From the NCBI RefSeq assembly GCF_030272615.1, contig NC_081408.1, positions 613,721,977-613,785,976 on the forward strand: a stretch of 64,000 nucleotides of DNA, read 5' to 3'. Below are positions 1 to 10,686 of this stretch, piece after piece (within the stretch, counting starts at the first letter, position 1; each line of letters starts with the position of its first letter). The position numbers were made by a program, and so were the translations under genes. The notes beneath the pieces were generated by a model. It made no database searches. It saw only the letters and a program-made list of their open reading frames with translations, and was not told the origin of the DNA. This stretch comes from Cryptomeria japonica. Its lineage: Eukaryota > Streptophyta > Pinopsida > Cupressales > Cupressaceae.

Positions 1-1600
1 AGAAACAAAGAGATAGATATAACTTGGGAAAGATAGAGGGGGTATATATATTTATATAAATATATAAGCTAAATAATATTATTTTAAAATTATATATTAA
101 AATCAATTATTTTCTAATTATATTATTAACTAATTATAAATTATATTTATTATTTATTATGTCATATTGTCTATCTATCAAGTCACATATATGATTCATT
201 TTTTTGTTGTGTGATAGTGGGAAAGAATTCATCAAGAACAATTGTACAAGATTACATATTTGTGCATTTAGTGTGAATATCTAACAATATATCAAAGTCT
301 AAATATTAATAAAATTAATAATTTAAAAAATTAATAATAAATAATATTATTTATTATGTCCTATTGTTTATCTATCAATTCACTTGTATGATTCATTTTT
401 TTGTTGTGTGATAGTGGGAACGAATTCATCAAGAATAATTTTAGAAGATGACATATATGTACATTTAGTGTAAATATCAAAATCTAAATATTAATAAAAA
501 TAATAATTTAAAAAAAAATAATAACAAATAAAAAAATTGTTAAGTTAATTAAATAAAAAACTAAAAGTAGTTTTTAATTTATTAGAATTGAAATGTTAAT
601 GAATTATACATATAATTATAATTAATATAATACACACAATATTGACATTAATCAAAAGTTAAAATCAATATTAACAAATAAAAATTATTGAAAAATAAAT
701 AAAAATAAATTCTTAAATAAATCAAATTTAAATAATTAAAATGATAATTCTACTAAAATACACAAAAAAAAAAAAAAAAAAAACTATATTCAAATGGCTA
801 AAACTAAAATTTTAACTTTCATGCCAAAAATTATAAATAAATTAAAATTTAAAAATTTAAAAATAAAATAAGATTAAAATATCAATCTATAATTTATTAA
901 ATTCAACTTATTATATTATTATTTTAAAAACAATCAAATTTATTAAAATTTTATTACCATTTACCTATCTATGATTAAAAGTTAAACATTATTAATATAA
1001 AAATTCCCCGTTTATGCAGCAATAGGGATAGATATTTCTATTTATGTTGCACACCCTATATTAATTTTTTATACATAAATTCCTATTACAAGTCAAAAAA
1101 TAAAGTGGCTAAGACAAATTTTAAACGGAATATTTGCATGGTCTAATCGTTTGCGAGCTTATAGTCCACAGCGGAAAATATCTCTCCTTGAAGAATAAAG
1201 CTAACAGAAAAACGAAACCACGGCGAATGACAAAATAAAGTAGCAAAAATCGGACAAGGAAATCCAACAGTGAGCTTGTTTTTTATCGTCTTGCAGGCCT
1301 GTCTGACGCTGCAAACCGTTGATGTGGAAAGTTAGCTCACCAGGTTCAAATAAAGAAATGCCTTCGGCGTATATTAGTCTATATATTTAATAATATATAG
1401 ATTAAGCTTTCGAGGTGTCTAATTTTTTTAATCAATTTATCACATTAAAGTGTAAGAGGTGCTTCAAGAAGAATATTTATCGGTTTAATATATATATATA
1501 TAAAAGCTAGTAGTAACTATGACACAACATGGAAGACATTAAAGAAGTCAATATATATTTATATAGTATTACCATAAATACAGTTGAGTTAGAGTTCAAT
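1..1600. other. AT-rich non-coding DNA
   Basis: No open reading frame of note and no recognisable gene. The first 1 kb is very AT-rich with an A-tract near 766-783. The part at 1010-1360 is less AT-rich but matches nothing I recognise. Confidence 0.6.
151..507. repeat. Two-copy direct repeat, about 160 bp unit
   Basis: Two similar segments lie at about 151-321 and 350-507. Both contain TATTTATTATGTC, then TTTTTTTGTTGTGTGATAG, then GAATTCATCAAGAA, and both end in a stretch of AATATTAATAAAA. They differ by scattered substitutions and small indels, so this is an old local duplication. Confidence 0.75.
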
Positions 1601-1609
1601 GAGCACTAG

Positions 1610-2012
1610 AATTAGGGTTACAATTCAATTGCATTAGGGTTAGGGTTAAATTAGTATTAGAGTTTAATTAGGATTAGGTTTTGGGCTAGAATAAGGGTAG
1701 GATTAGATTAAGATTATAGTACAATTAGGGTTAGGGTTAAGTTTAGGGCTACGATTCAATTAGGATTACAACTCAATTAGGGCTAGTGTTAAGTTTTGGG
1801 ACATGGTTCAATTATTGTCAAATTAGGGTTCAAGTTGTAGTTGGGGTTTGATTCTAGGGTTAGAGTTAAGTTTATGGTTAGGTTTCAAATATGGTAAGAT
1901 TAGGTTTAGGGTTAAGGTTACACTACAATTAGTGATACTATTCTAGGATAATGCTTGCAGTACAAGGGAATTAGTATTAGGGTTAGAGATAGGGTTCAAT
2001 AAGGAATTGGGT
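1610..2012 (+). repeat. Degenerate telomere-like repeat tract
   Basis: The tract is full of TTAGGGTTAGGGTTA, TTTAGGG and decayed variants such as TTAGGATTAGG, all on the same strand. It is far too degenerate to be a working telomere. It resembles interstitial telomere-like sequence, which is common in large plant genomes. It ends directly at the left target site of element A. Confidence 0.7.
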
Positions 2013-2025
2013 TAGTATTTATAGC

Positions 2026-3136
2026 TGTAGCAGAGGGAATTTGCAAACTCAGGGATGATGAATCCTTATGAACATATCCACCCTCCAATAGCTCACTCAA
2101 ACCGATGCTAAGGTGAGCCAGGGGATAACAGAATTATGCTAGGGCATCAAAAAGTTGAGAGGACTCCGTGGACGACTCTACTAAGCCTCTGTCCTTGGGA
2201 TGAGTGCACAGAGCTGGGACACCAGCGTGGCGTGCTGACGTCCTGTACAGACGAAACACATAGTCCAAGCAGAAAACTCCAAATGAGCTGATAGAACTTA
2301 AGTAAATGAGAGAAAGAATACTGAAATAAATAGATAACACGAAATACGAATTAAAGCTATAAAAAGTAAAAGAAGGCAAAGAAGTCTTACAAAGTGTCCA
2401 CGCTATGAAGCCTCTTTGTAAGATGATTTCCTCCTCATGATAATGTACCTACACACACGTAGGAAGGAAAATGTTGGGGGTTGGATTTTGGAGTATGCTT
2501 AAGTGAGACCCTCATTTTGGTGTTTCCACCTCCACGAACAACCCAGATAAAAGCCACGAGGAAAATAAACGATAAAGAGAATTGGAAAACAATGCGAGGC
2601 AAAGGATGATAATATATAAAATGAAAGGAGAAAAGGATAAGTAAACTCCTCTTTCCAAGATGCTTATGGAAATGATGTCATGAGCTATTCGTGAAGCTGC
2701 AACAATGATAGACTTCATGGGAGAAACTATGAATGTTGTCCCAAAGACATTGCCAAGAGCTCCAACCTGCAACAAGTATCCTCCAAATGCCAAAAGATCT
2801 CCAAAATGCTTTCAAATGGGAGAGATATAGGCCCTGGAAGGCAAACTGACGTCGGTGGGCACATGCAGGAGTGTTATGATTCCTTCCAGGCGCAGGTGTA
2901 ACGCTCAAATGACCACCTATGAACTGTCAGATTCTCAAGACGATAGCACGCCGCGTGGATGTCTCTGTGTTGCGCCCTAGTCCCCGAAGGTGACAGGTTG
3001 GTAGAAACTAATTTGGAGTTGACGAGGCGATCCTAGGTGGACAAAGGACAAAGGTGGCGATGCCGAAGTCTAATGACATGGAGGAAGGCACCATTTGTTG
3101 TGTTGAGTCATAAAGGAAGAGATTTTTGACACTACA
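2026..3136 (-). repeat. Element A 3' LTR
   Basis: Begins TGTAGCAGAGGGAATTTGC and ends TTTTTGACACTACA. It aligns along its length with 30440-31562, for example the shared segments around 2060-2230 and 30470-30640. It is followed inward by a polypurine tract, as expected for the 3' LTR of a minus-strand element. The small reading frames within it are not genes. Confidence 0.8.
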
Positions 3137-3155
3137 TTTTGCCCCCACTTTAGCG
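3137..3155 (-). promoter_or_regulatory. Polypurine tract of element A
   Basis: Read on the minus strand this is CTAAAGTGGGGGCAAAA, ending exactly where the LTR begins with TGTAGTGTC. It would prime plus-strand DNA synthesis during reverse transcription. Confidence 0.7.
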
Positions 3156-3904
3156 AGCATGTCTTTGTGGAGAGATACAAAGCTAAAGTAGAGGAAGATA
3201 GAGAGTCGCGATAGGGAGGCAAATTTTTGTTGATCAGATGAGGTTGCCCCCAACGAGAAGCAAATGAGATTTGGAATAGATATTGCTAATTGATACATCG
3301 CAAACATGCTAGCTGCAATCTAGCACATTGGATGGCAAGATAAAGGATAGATTTAAAAATTGATAATAGATTAAGATAGTGTAACAGAAATGAACCTCGC
3401 TCTAGAGGAAAGCCCCTAGTTATGAAAAGATATGAGATAAACGGTTGCTGTGATATGAGATACGCCGATATGGATAGAAAAGTGCATTATGATAGATAGT
3501 CATACAATAGGGTGAGATATATGCCAATGTGGATGACCATACGATAGGGCGGTGAGATATGTTGGTATGGATAGCCATACGATAGGGCGATAAGATAGAC
3601 AGATTTTGCCAGCATGGGTAGCGATATGCTAGATAGCCATGTCATTGGACAGTCAAAGATAGATTTGGTAAGTAGTAGATTGGTCCCTACCAAGGCAAAC
3701 AAAAGAGATAGATCAAATGGTTTGATGCCCATCTAAGCAAAAAAGATAAAGCAAAAGATCAAGTGGTTTGGCCCCCCACCTAGGCAAGCAGAAGAGATGT
3801 GATCAACAAGAAGTAATAATGCAAAAGACTAAATGACAAAAGTAGATTATGCAGAAATACTTTGTGGCAGTGATGAGTTACAAAGTGTGAACTGGGGCAT
3901 TCCT
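3156..3904 (-). other. Element A 3' untranslated remnant with a small tandem repeat
   Basis: No coding domain is visible. Around 3500-3600 a unit of about 38 bp (CATACGATAGGGCG, then GATAT, then GGTATGGATAG) recurs imperfectly two to three times. The segment joins A's polypurine tract to truncated element B at about 3.9 kb. Confidence 0.5.
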
Positions 3905-4230
3905 TGTTTGCAGTGACTTGTGTAAGAGGCATGGCTTCGATTCATTTTGTGAAATACTCTGTGGCAGTGATGATGAACTTGTGGCCATTGGAAGAAGGAG
4001 GGTGAATCTTGTCTATGAGATCGAGTCCCCACTAGAAAAAGGGCCAAGGAGTCGCAATCGGTTGAAGTTCTTGTGCTGGCACATGAATAAGGTCTCCATG
4101 AATTTGATATTCCTTACATTTCTTGACAAAATGATATGAGTCTTTTTCCATATTGGGCCAGTAATATCCAGTCCTGATGAGTTTCTTGGCTAATGTAGGA
4201 CCACTAGAATTTGGACCACATATCCCTTCA
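3905..4230 (-). pseudogene. Integrase N-terminal fragment, element B
   Basis: The start of integrase is recognisable from VHEGICGPNSSGPT, through YYWPNMEKDSYHFVKKC, to WGLDL and SNGHKFI. It aligns with the complete domain of element E2 near 53.8-54.0 kb. A TAG precedes WGLDL, and a TGA replaces a tryptophan codon after EYFTK. The second Cys of the HHCC zinc site reads Tyr (KKCKEY). Similarity ends just after PLTQVT, so the second Asp and the Glu of the DDE triad are missing. What follows belongs to different sequence. Confidence 0.8.
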
Positions 4231-5510
4231 TGAACTTCACGTAATGCGATCTGAACTTCATCCCTTTCTAAACATCTAAGAAGAGTGCCATCTAGACCTT
4301 GACGGTATAGGATATCGACTAAAATGACGTATTGGGAAGATTGGCGAATGAAAGTGTGACGTTGGTTGTTGGATAAGTCAGAAGGAAGGGTGTTATTACA
4401 AATATATGTGAAAATAGAACCGTATAACTGAGAATTAAGGCCAACGACACATATCATCTTAGTAGGAATGATCTCATACAAGGGAACCAAAAGGTTATCC
4501 ACCAAGAACTCATAGAGGGTTTCATTCTGTGGTAGGTCTATCAGTGAATCAATAGTGGCCATGGCATCTGTAACTCGATTCTACTCTCTTGGTATCTGCT
4601 CAAAGGTTAACTTCGTGAAATGTTATTTCAGGTCATCCACCATTTTTTTGTAAGGCATTAATTTTTCATCTTTTGTTTGGTAGTCATCAGTTGCTTGATG
4701 AATTACAAGTTGAGAGTCCCCAAAAACATGAAGTTCCTAGATCTTCCACTGAATTGCAATCTGTAGTCCAGTTGTTAATGCCTCGTATTCTGCTATGTTA
4801 TTAGTGCAAGGAAATGATAATCGATATGATTTTGGAATGGAATCTCCTTGAGGTGTTATGAAAAGGATGCCAGCGCCTGCACCATGCTATGTGTATGAGC
4901 CATCAAAGTACAATTGCCAAGGCTTCATGTGTGATACCATCAAGATGGATTCATCTGGAAATTCTGAAGTTAGAGGAGCATCATCTATCATGGGGGTATT
5001 TGCTAATTGATCTGTGATAGCTTGTCCTTTTATTGCTTTTCTGTCTACAGATTCAATGTCTAATTCACTCAAGAGCATCACCCATTTGGCTAGTCGACCA
5101 GTAAGTGTTGCTTTATTGAGAAGGTACTTCAATGGATCGATCCTTGCGACCAACTTAGTCTTATGAGTTAGCATGTAGTGTCTCAATCTTTGCGAAGCAA
5201 AGACCACAATGAAACACACACGCTCAATTGGTGTGTAGTTTAGCTCATAGCCTACCAAAGTACGACTGATGTAGTAGACTGCCTTTTCTTTGCCCTCAGC
5301 ATCTTGTTGCGCTAAGAGTGCCCCCAGTGTTGTTGATGTAGCTGATATGTAGAGTAATAGGGGTTGTTCTAGAACTGGTGGCATCAAGACTGGTGGATTC
5401 AGAAGATAATCTTTGAGTATCTGAAAAGCCTGTTGACAGTTATCATCCCATTTTGAATTTGATGTTTTTGTGTAGCAAGTGTTGAAAAGGATGACATTTA
5501 TCTGCAAGTT
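4231..5510 (-). pseudogene. Dual RNase H region, element B
   Basis: The first domain (about 5510-5060) is the normal Ty3-type RNase H with PLLLYISATSTTLGALLAQ and YYISRTLVGYELNYTPIE. The second (about 4930-4560) is an archaeal-type RNase H with YFDGSYT, a NNIAEYEAL block, a GDSQLVI block and NRVTDAMATI, separated by in-frame stops. Two RNase H domains in tandem before integrase are the hallmark of Tat-lineage plant elements. They would degrade the RNA strand of the RNA-DNA hybrid during reverse transcription. Several stops make the region non-functional. Confidence 0.85.
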
Positions 5511-5523
5511 GTGCTATGAATCT

Positions 5524-6311
5524 TCATATGGACTGGAATCTTCCTTGTAAAGATCGAAGTTGACTGATATTTCTTAGCGGTGGCATCTCTAGGATCACCT
5601 TGACTTTTGCTGGATCTGCTTCAATTCCTCTTTTTGAGACAATGAATCCCAGTAGCTTCCTGGAGGTTACTCCAAAGACACATTTCTTGGGGTTTAATCT
5701 TACTTTGTATTTTTCCAACTGATCAAAAAGGACTGAAAGTATGTCCAAATGTGTAGCTTTGTCTATTGATTTTCCCAAGAGGTCATCAACATAGTCTTCT
5801 ACAGTAACGTGCATGAGATCATGAAAGATAGTAGTCATGGCTCTTTGATATGTAGCACCTGCATTCTTTAGCCTGAAGGGCATGACATCCAACAAAAAGT
5901 TCCCTAGGGACAAGTAAATGTTATTTTGTGTTGATCCTCAGATGTGATTTTTATTTGATTATAGCCAGAGAATCCATCCATCAAAGATAACATCACATGA
6001 CCTACTGTGAGATCTACGATCAGGTCGATATTTGGTAATGGAAAATCATCCTTAGGACAAGCTTTGTTGATGTCTCTGAAATATGTGCATATTCTCATGC
6101 TACGATTTGCTTTACTGACTGGTACTAAGTTGGAGATCGATTCAGGATAATCAATTGGGCGTATGAATCCGACATCCAATAATTTTTCAAGCTCTGTCTT
6201 GACTAATAATGCCACTTGTGGATGCATCTTTCTTAATTTCTGTTTTAATGGTTTTGCCCCTGGTTTAACTGTCAAATGATGCATTACTAAATCTGGCTCC
6301 AGTCCAGGCAT
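5524..6311 (-). pseudogene. Reverse transcriptase, element B
   Basis: Clear Ty3/gypsy RT: LDVGFIRPIDYPESISNLV, KACPKDDFPLPNIDLIVD, LMDGFSGYNQIKI, the catalytic YVDD at about 5782-5793, then NPKKCVFGVTSRKLLGFIV. The reading frame breaks around 5913: FTCP is followed by TAG where tryptophan is expected, and the frame then changes. A TGA follows QSI at the boundary with RNase H, at the same codon as in E2. The domain order matches E2 closely. Confidence 0.9.
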
Positions 6312-6408
6312 ATCAACATATGACCATGCAAAATTGATTTGTCGCTCTGTGAAGAAACTTATGAACTTTGGTTTCTCTGTCTCTGTTAGAGATTGTGCTA
6401 GGAATATG

Positions 6409-7470
6409 TTATGTGGAATTTCTTCTGTACCAATGTTTGTACTGATGTACTAACATAGATGATTTTTCTTCATACGATGCTGGGAGAATGTCGAGCCTTC
6501 CATCTTCGAGTGCCTCAGAGAGGTTTTTGCCCTTAGATACGTCTTTTCTTTTTACTTTTTTGGGGTCAGACAGTGCCACCATGTGGTTTTCACCATAAGA
6601 CCCATGATTTGTTTTTGTTTTTACATTTTTGCGACTGGAAGGCCCAACACCCTCACCAAAATATGCCACGTTGTTGAGTTCTATAGTGTATCCTGCCTTA
6701 TGGTCCCCAAGCGGAAGAACATCTCGTATGCCTAGATAGTCAATAAAGGCTTCATCGTTTTGGAATGTGTCGAGCTGTATAGGTCCTTCATGGTTCCAGT
6801 CAATAAGTTGGTGGTGAACAAGGGGAAGGCCTTCAATGTTTTCAATGTCAGTGGGACTAAGGGTGAAGATGCAATTATATTCAGGTATGTCGAGGTAGTT
6901 GTCGAGGTCATCGTTGGCACTCTCCTCATCTATCTCGATCATGAACAAGTTCAACTTGTCATCACTAAAAGCGCATTCGGGGACAGGTGTCCTCATCCTT
7001 CGTAATTTCGACCTAGAACCTAGAGGCAAAGACTTTGTGGGATCCTCAAGGGTTGTTTCTTGACCAACTTTGATTTTTTTATAAAATTCCTCCTCTTCTG
7101 TGGGTTCACCTTGTTCTTTGAATGTTTCGGTGAGTTCATAGTCACTGGAGGATTTATCCGAACCCCATTCCCATTCATTGGAGTCTGTGGAATAGTGGTT
7201 CTCTTGTTGATCTTTGGAAGCGTTGATTTGTAATGCTTCCTCTGCCTTTCGAGCATTTACCCTGGAAGGTATGAAACCAAGCCCTTTCGAGCGCTCTTTT
7301 TTAAATGTCAATTCTAGTTGCAAAGGTTGGATGATACCTTCCTTTCTTAAGCCAAGAGGACTTTTACCATCACACCCAAACTTTTGTAGGATCTTGAATC
7401 CTTTGTCATATTTTTGACATGGTATGGTGATGTGATCTTGTGTACCATATTTAGGGTCTCTGTAAAGCAT
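6409..7470 (-). pseudogene. G-patch domain and linker between protease and RT, element B
   Basis: An open frame of 353 codons joins protease to RT. Near its start (about 7401-7320) lies a G-patch: GFKILQKFGCDG, then LGLRKEGIIQPL, then KERSKGLGF. G-patches are glycine-rich modules of RNA-handling proteins and also occur after the protease of betaretroviruses. The rest is acidic and low-complexity, with a conserved block (FQNDEAFIDYLGIRD, AYFGEGVGPSS) also found in E2. A TAG separates it from protease upstream, and a frame change separates it from RT. Confidence 0.75.
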
Positions 7471-7500
7471 TTTGTATAAGTCTTCTTCTTCTATTTCACC

Positions 7501-8256
7501 CTACTTTTGGAAGATAGTAGGATCCCATTTGAGTGTAATGATAGATACCCGCTTAGAAGGATGTGGTCGTCCATATTCTTTTGGTGAACTCATAACTTGT
7601 TGTAAGCACATGGTTTGATTCAAGGTGTATTCACCCATGCCTTTGTCCTGATATTTCCCTTTTAGCTCACCTTGCTTTGATGTTGAAGGTTTTAATGATT
7701 TAGGGTCAATGTATGCAGAAGAAGGGATAGCTTCTCTATTACTTGGATTGATTGTCTCAGTTTTTGGTCTCAAGTTATTGCAGTATATAAATGGATTAAG
7801 ATCACCATTAATTGTTACTTCAACTCCATTATGAGGAAACTTAATGCATTGGTGGTATGTAGATGGGACTGCCCTCATCTCATGAATCCAAGAACGTCCT
7901 AGCAATATGTTGTATGTGAGATCCAGGTCTAAGACTTGACAAACCACATCCTTTGTAACTGGCCCAACTCTGAGGGGCAAGGTGATTGTGCCCTTGGATG
8001 AATGCTCTTCATCATCATATGCTTTGATGGTAATTTTGTTTGTAGCATTCACAACTTTGTCTGAATATCCCAATTGTATTATTGTGTGCAAAGTACATAT
8101 ATTGAGACCAGCTCCTCCATCTATCAGGACTCGTTTTATTCGGTGTTTGTGTAGGAAGGCTTCAATGTGTAAAGGTGCATTGTGTGGTTGACTCACGGAG
8201 GTGTCATCAGCTTCTGTGAATGTAAGGGAATGTGGAAAGGAAAGGTATCCCACCAT
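7501..8256 (-). pseudogene. Retropepsin-like protease, element B
   Basis: Aspartic protease of the retroviral type. VLIDGGAGLNICTL carries the catalytic Asp in a DGG context instead of the usual D-T/S-G. The flap-side block reads YNILLGRSWIHEMRAVPS and is followed by YHQCIKFPHNGVE. It would process the gag-pol polyprotein. It is in frame with the gag part upstream but separated by a TAG at 8266-8268, where E2 has a glutamine codon, which implies CAG to TAG. About 250 codons are open. Confidence 0.8.
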
Positions 8257-8265
8257 GGCTTGAAA

Positions 8266-10686
8266 CTAGTCAACATTCAGATCAGTGGGGACGGAAGTGT
8301 CTCTCAAAGTTTTGTCAAGAATTGCTTTATGTGCAAGGGATATGCGTAAAAGCTCAAGGATTGAGATAAGCATGGGTGTCTTCCCTAACTGTTCTACAAG
8401 GTCATACTCAGGTTTAGTTGATGACGTGTTTTTAGCTGGAGCACCTTGCAAACTAAATTTACCTCGACGAGTTGTGACATTACATTCAAAGGTAGGTTGG
8501 GAAGAAGATCCAATTCCTTTTAGGACAACCTTGGGTCTTTGGGTAGAATTGTTAGGCATTTTGTCCTTGATGATAATGGTAGAGACATAATTGTCCATTG
8601 AAATGTGATTAACCATTGAATCATAGTTATAGGATTGTCTGGTATAGTTGGTCTGGTCATCTGTGGCTTTAGCTTTTCCCTTGTCATGTTTTGGGAATGG
8701 TTCTTTAAACATTTCATGTTCTTGATTGGATGAGTGTCCCTCGATATTAATGTCACCTCTATCAATAAGATCTTGTATGATGTTCTTCAGTCGATGACAA
8801 TTTCCTATTTTATGACCCTTGCTCTTGTGATATTCACAGTATTCATCATCATTCCACCAATTTGCTTTGACCTTTGGCTCATATGGAGGCAAATCTAGAA
8901 TTGTGATTATCTTGTTTGCTACTAGCTTCTTGAAAGCTGACTCAAGTGGTTCTCCCAATGGGGTATACTTCCTTCATGATTTTGAAGTTGTTTGAGTATT
9001 CCCCTAATTGTTTGTAGAGCTTGATTTGGAAATAACGATTTTGGGTCGTATTGTATTGGCATCAATAACACCATCATTGGCTGTGTTTTTGTTTTTATTC
9101 CAAAATCTTGGCTTGTATTTTCCTTTAAAGTCCTCTTTGTTTTCTTTGAATATTTTAATGATGTCTTGCTCAATTAGGACTTTCTCTGTTGCTAAGCCTT
9201 TTTCAATGACGTCCTTGAAGGTGGACAAACAAGCTTTTCTCAGGTCATAACCAATGTCTTTGTTAACATTCTGGGTGAACATCTCTACCATTTGTTTTTG
9301 TGGAATTTCACAAGAGCATCTGCTGGCTAGATTTCTCCATCTTTATAAAAATGATGAAAAAGACTCCATCCTTTTGCTTGGTGTTGCAAAAAGTAGTGAC
9401 TGATATGTCTGTCTCTATTTTTTATGAGAAATGTTGGATAAATGCCTCTGCTAAGTCACCCCATGACTTGATTCCAGTTGGAAGTTGGGAGAACCATTCC
9501 ATAGCTTGATCACCTAAGCTTTGTGGGAATAATCTCATCAAATATGTCTCTTCTGCTGCTACCTCAATGCAAGTTGTGAAAAACTGTCTTATATGTGCCT
9601 TAGGATCTCCTTTGCCTCTGTACTTATCGAACTTAAGTGTCATGAAATGTGTAGGAAAAGGAGGCATTGGAATGCTTTTGTCAAATGGATAAGGACATAT
9701 GTCTCTCATTGTGTAGTTGGCTTTGGTGTATTTATGTACTCCATTTTCTTTTGTAAGTCCTTAATTTGCTGCTCCAAATTGTTCTTAGGTGGAGATTGAC
9801 TTCTTGGACCATACCTCGTGCCTGAACCACCGGGTGGAGGAGGAGTATGTTCCATATATGGATGGTATTGATCATACACATGAACATATGGAGGAGGTCT
9901 ATAATGATGTTGCGTATAGGAACCACCCGGTATAGAGTCATAATGAGGAATGCAATATCTGATTTGTCCATGTATATCATACTCTATAGGCATGTCATGA
10001 GTTTTTTCTAGTGTGTTGCCCCCAAATTTGACGCAGGGTTTCCTTGTGTCCAAATTTTGAGCATGCCTTTGGATATCCAATTGCTTTGGTTGTTGGTCCT
10101 TAGCATTGGCATGTGATTGAGTACATTTTTCTACATAAGACTTCCATAATGGTCTGCGAAGGTGAGTATCATATGCTTGACCATGTGTATGTGGGACCTC
10201 AGGTTTTTGAAACAAAGATGATGGTGATTCAGGCACAATATGTGGTCTTCTATTGCCTCCACTATTAGGCCTCCTTTGATCCATGTTGAGGTGAGGTTGT
10301 TGCAAAGGTTGATTTTCCATGATTTGAGACATGTAAAAATCATGAGGGATCTTGGCTCCACTTTGTGCCATCACTTGTAAGAAATATTGTCTATCTCTTC
10401 TCATTATTTACTCAACCAATCGATTAAAATAGGGATCCATAATGGAGTCTTCCACTTCTGCTAAATGTACAGAAAAGTTGTCCATATTATCATTGTGTGT
10501 ATCATTGTTGTTTGTAGTGTCCATGTTCTCAATATTTGGAATGTTTCTATAGGAATCCATGTCAGGTAATGTGGTATGATCAGAATTGAAAAAGACATCA
10601 TTGTCATACTCATAGGTACTCATGTTTGCGGACTCTTGAGCCTCTTTAGTTTCTCTCCTAGATTTTTGGGAATGGGTTTCAAGCAT
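8266..10686 (-). pseudogene. Gag, element B
   Basis: Gag in several blocks. An acidic N-terminus starts at the ATG at 10686. The capsid-like core near 9709-9422 has ICPYPFDKSIPMPPFP, KFDKYRGKGDPKAHI and RLFPQSLGDQAMEWF. A variant zinc knuckle of pattern CX2HX4HX4C (YCEYHKSKGHKIGNC) is at 8797-8838. Breaks seen: an in-frame TAA at 10408-10410, a frame change near 9708, and stops between 9421 and 9292. It should package element RNA into virus-like particles. The closest relative here is the E2 gag. Confidence 0.8.

Noticed and set aside
1610-2012. A true chromosome end
   Set aside because: The repeats are highly degenerate and are followed by ordinary retrotransposon sequence on both sides of the nest.
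6760-7417. Plus-strand frames overlapping the gypsy gag-pol regions
   Set aside because: They are shadows of the minus-strand coding sequence with no recognisable domain.
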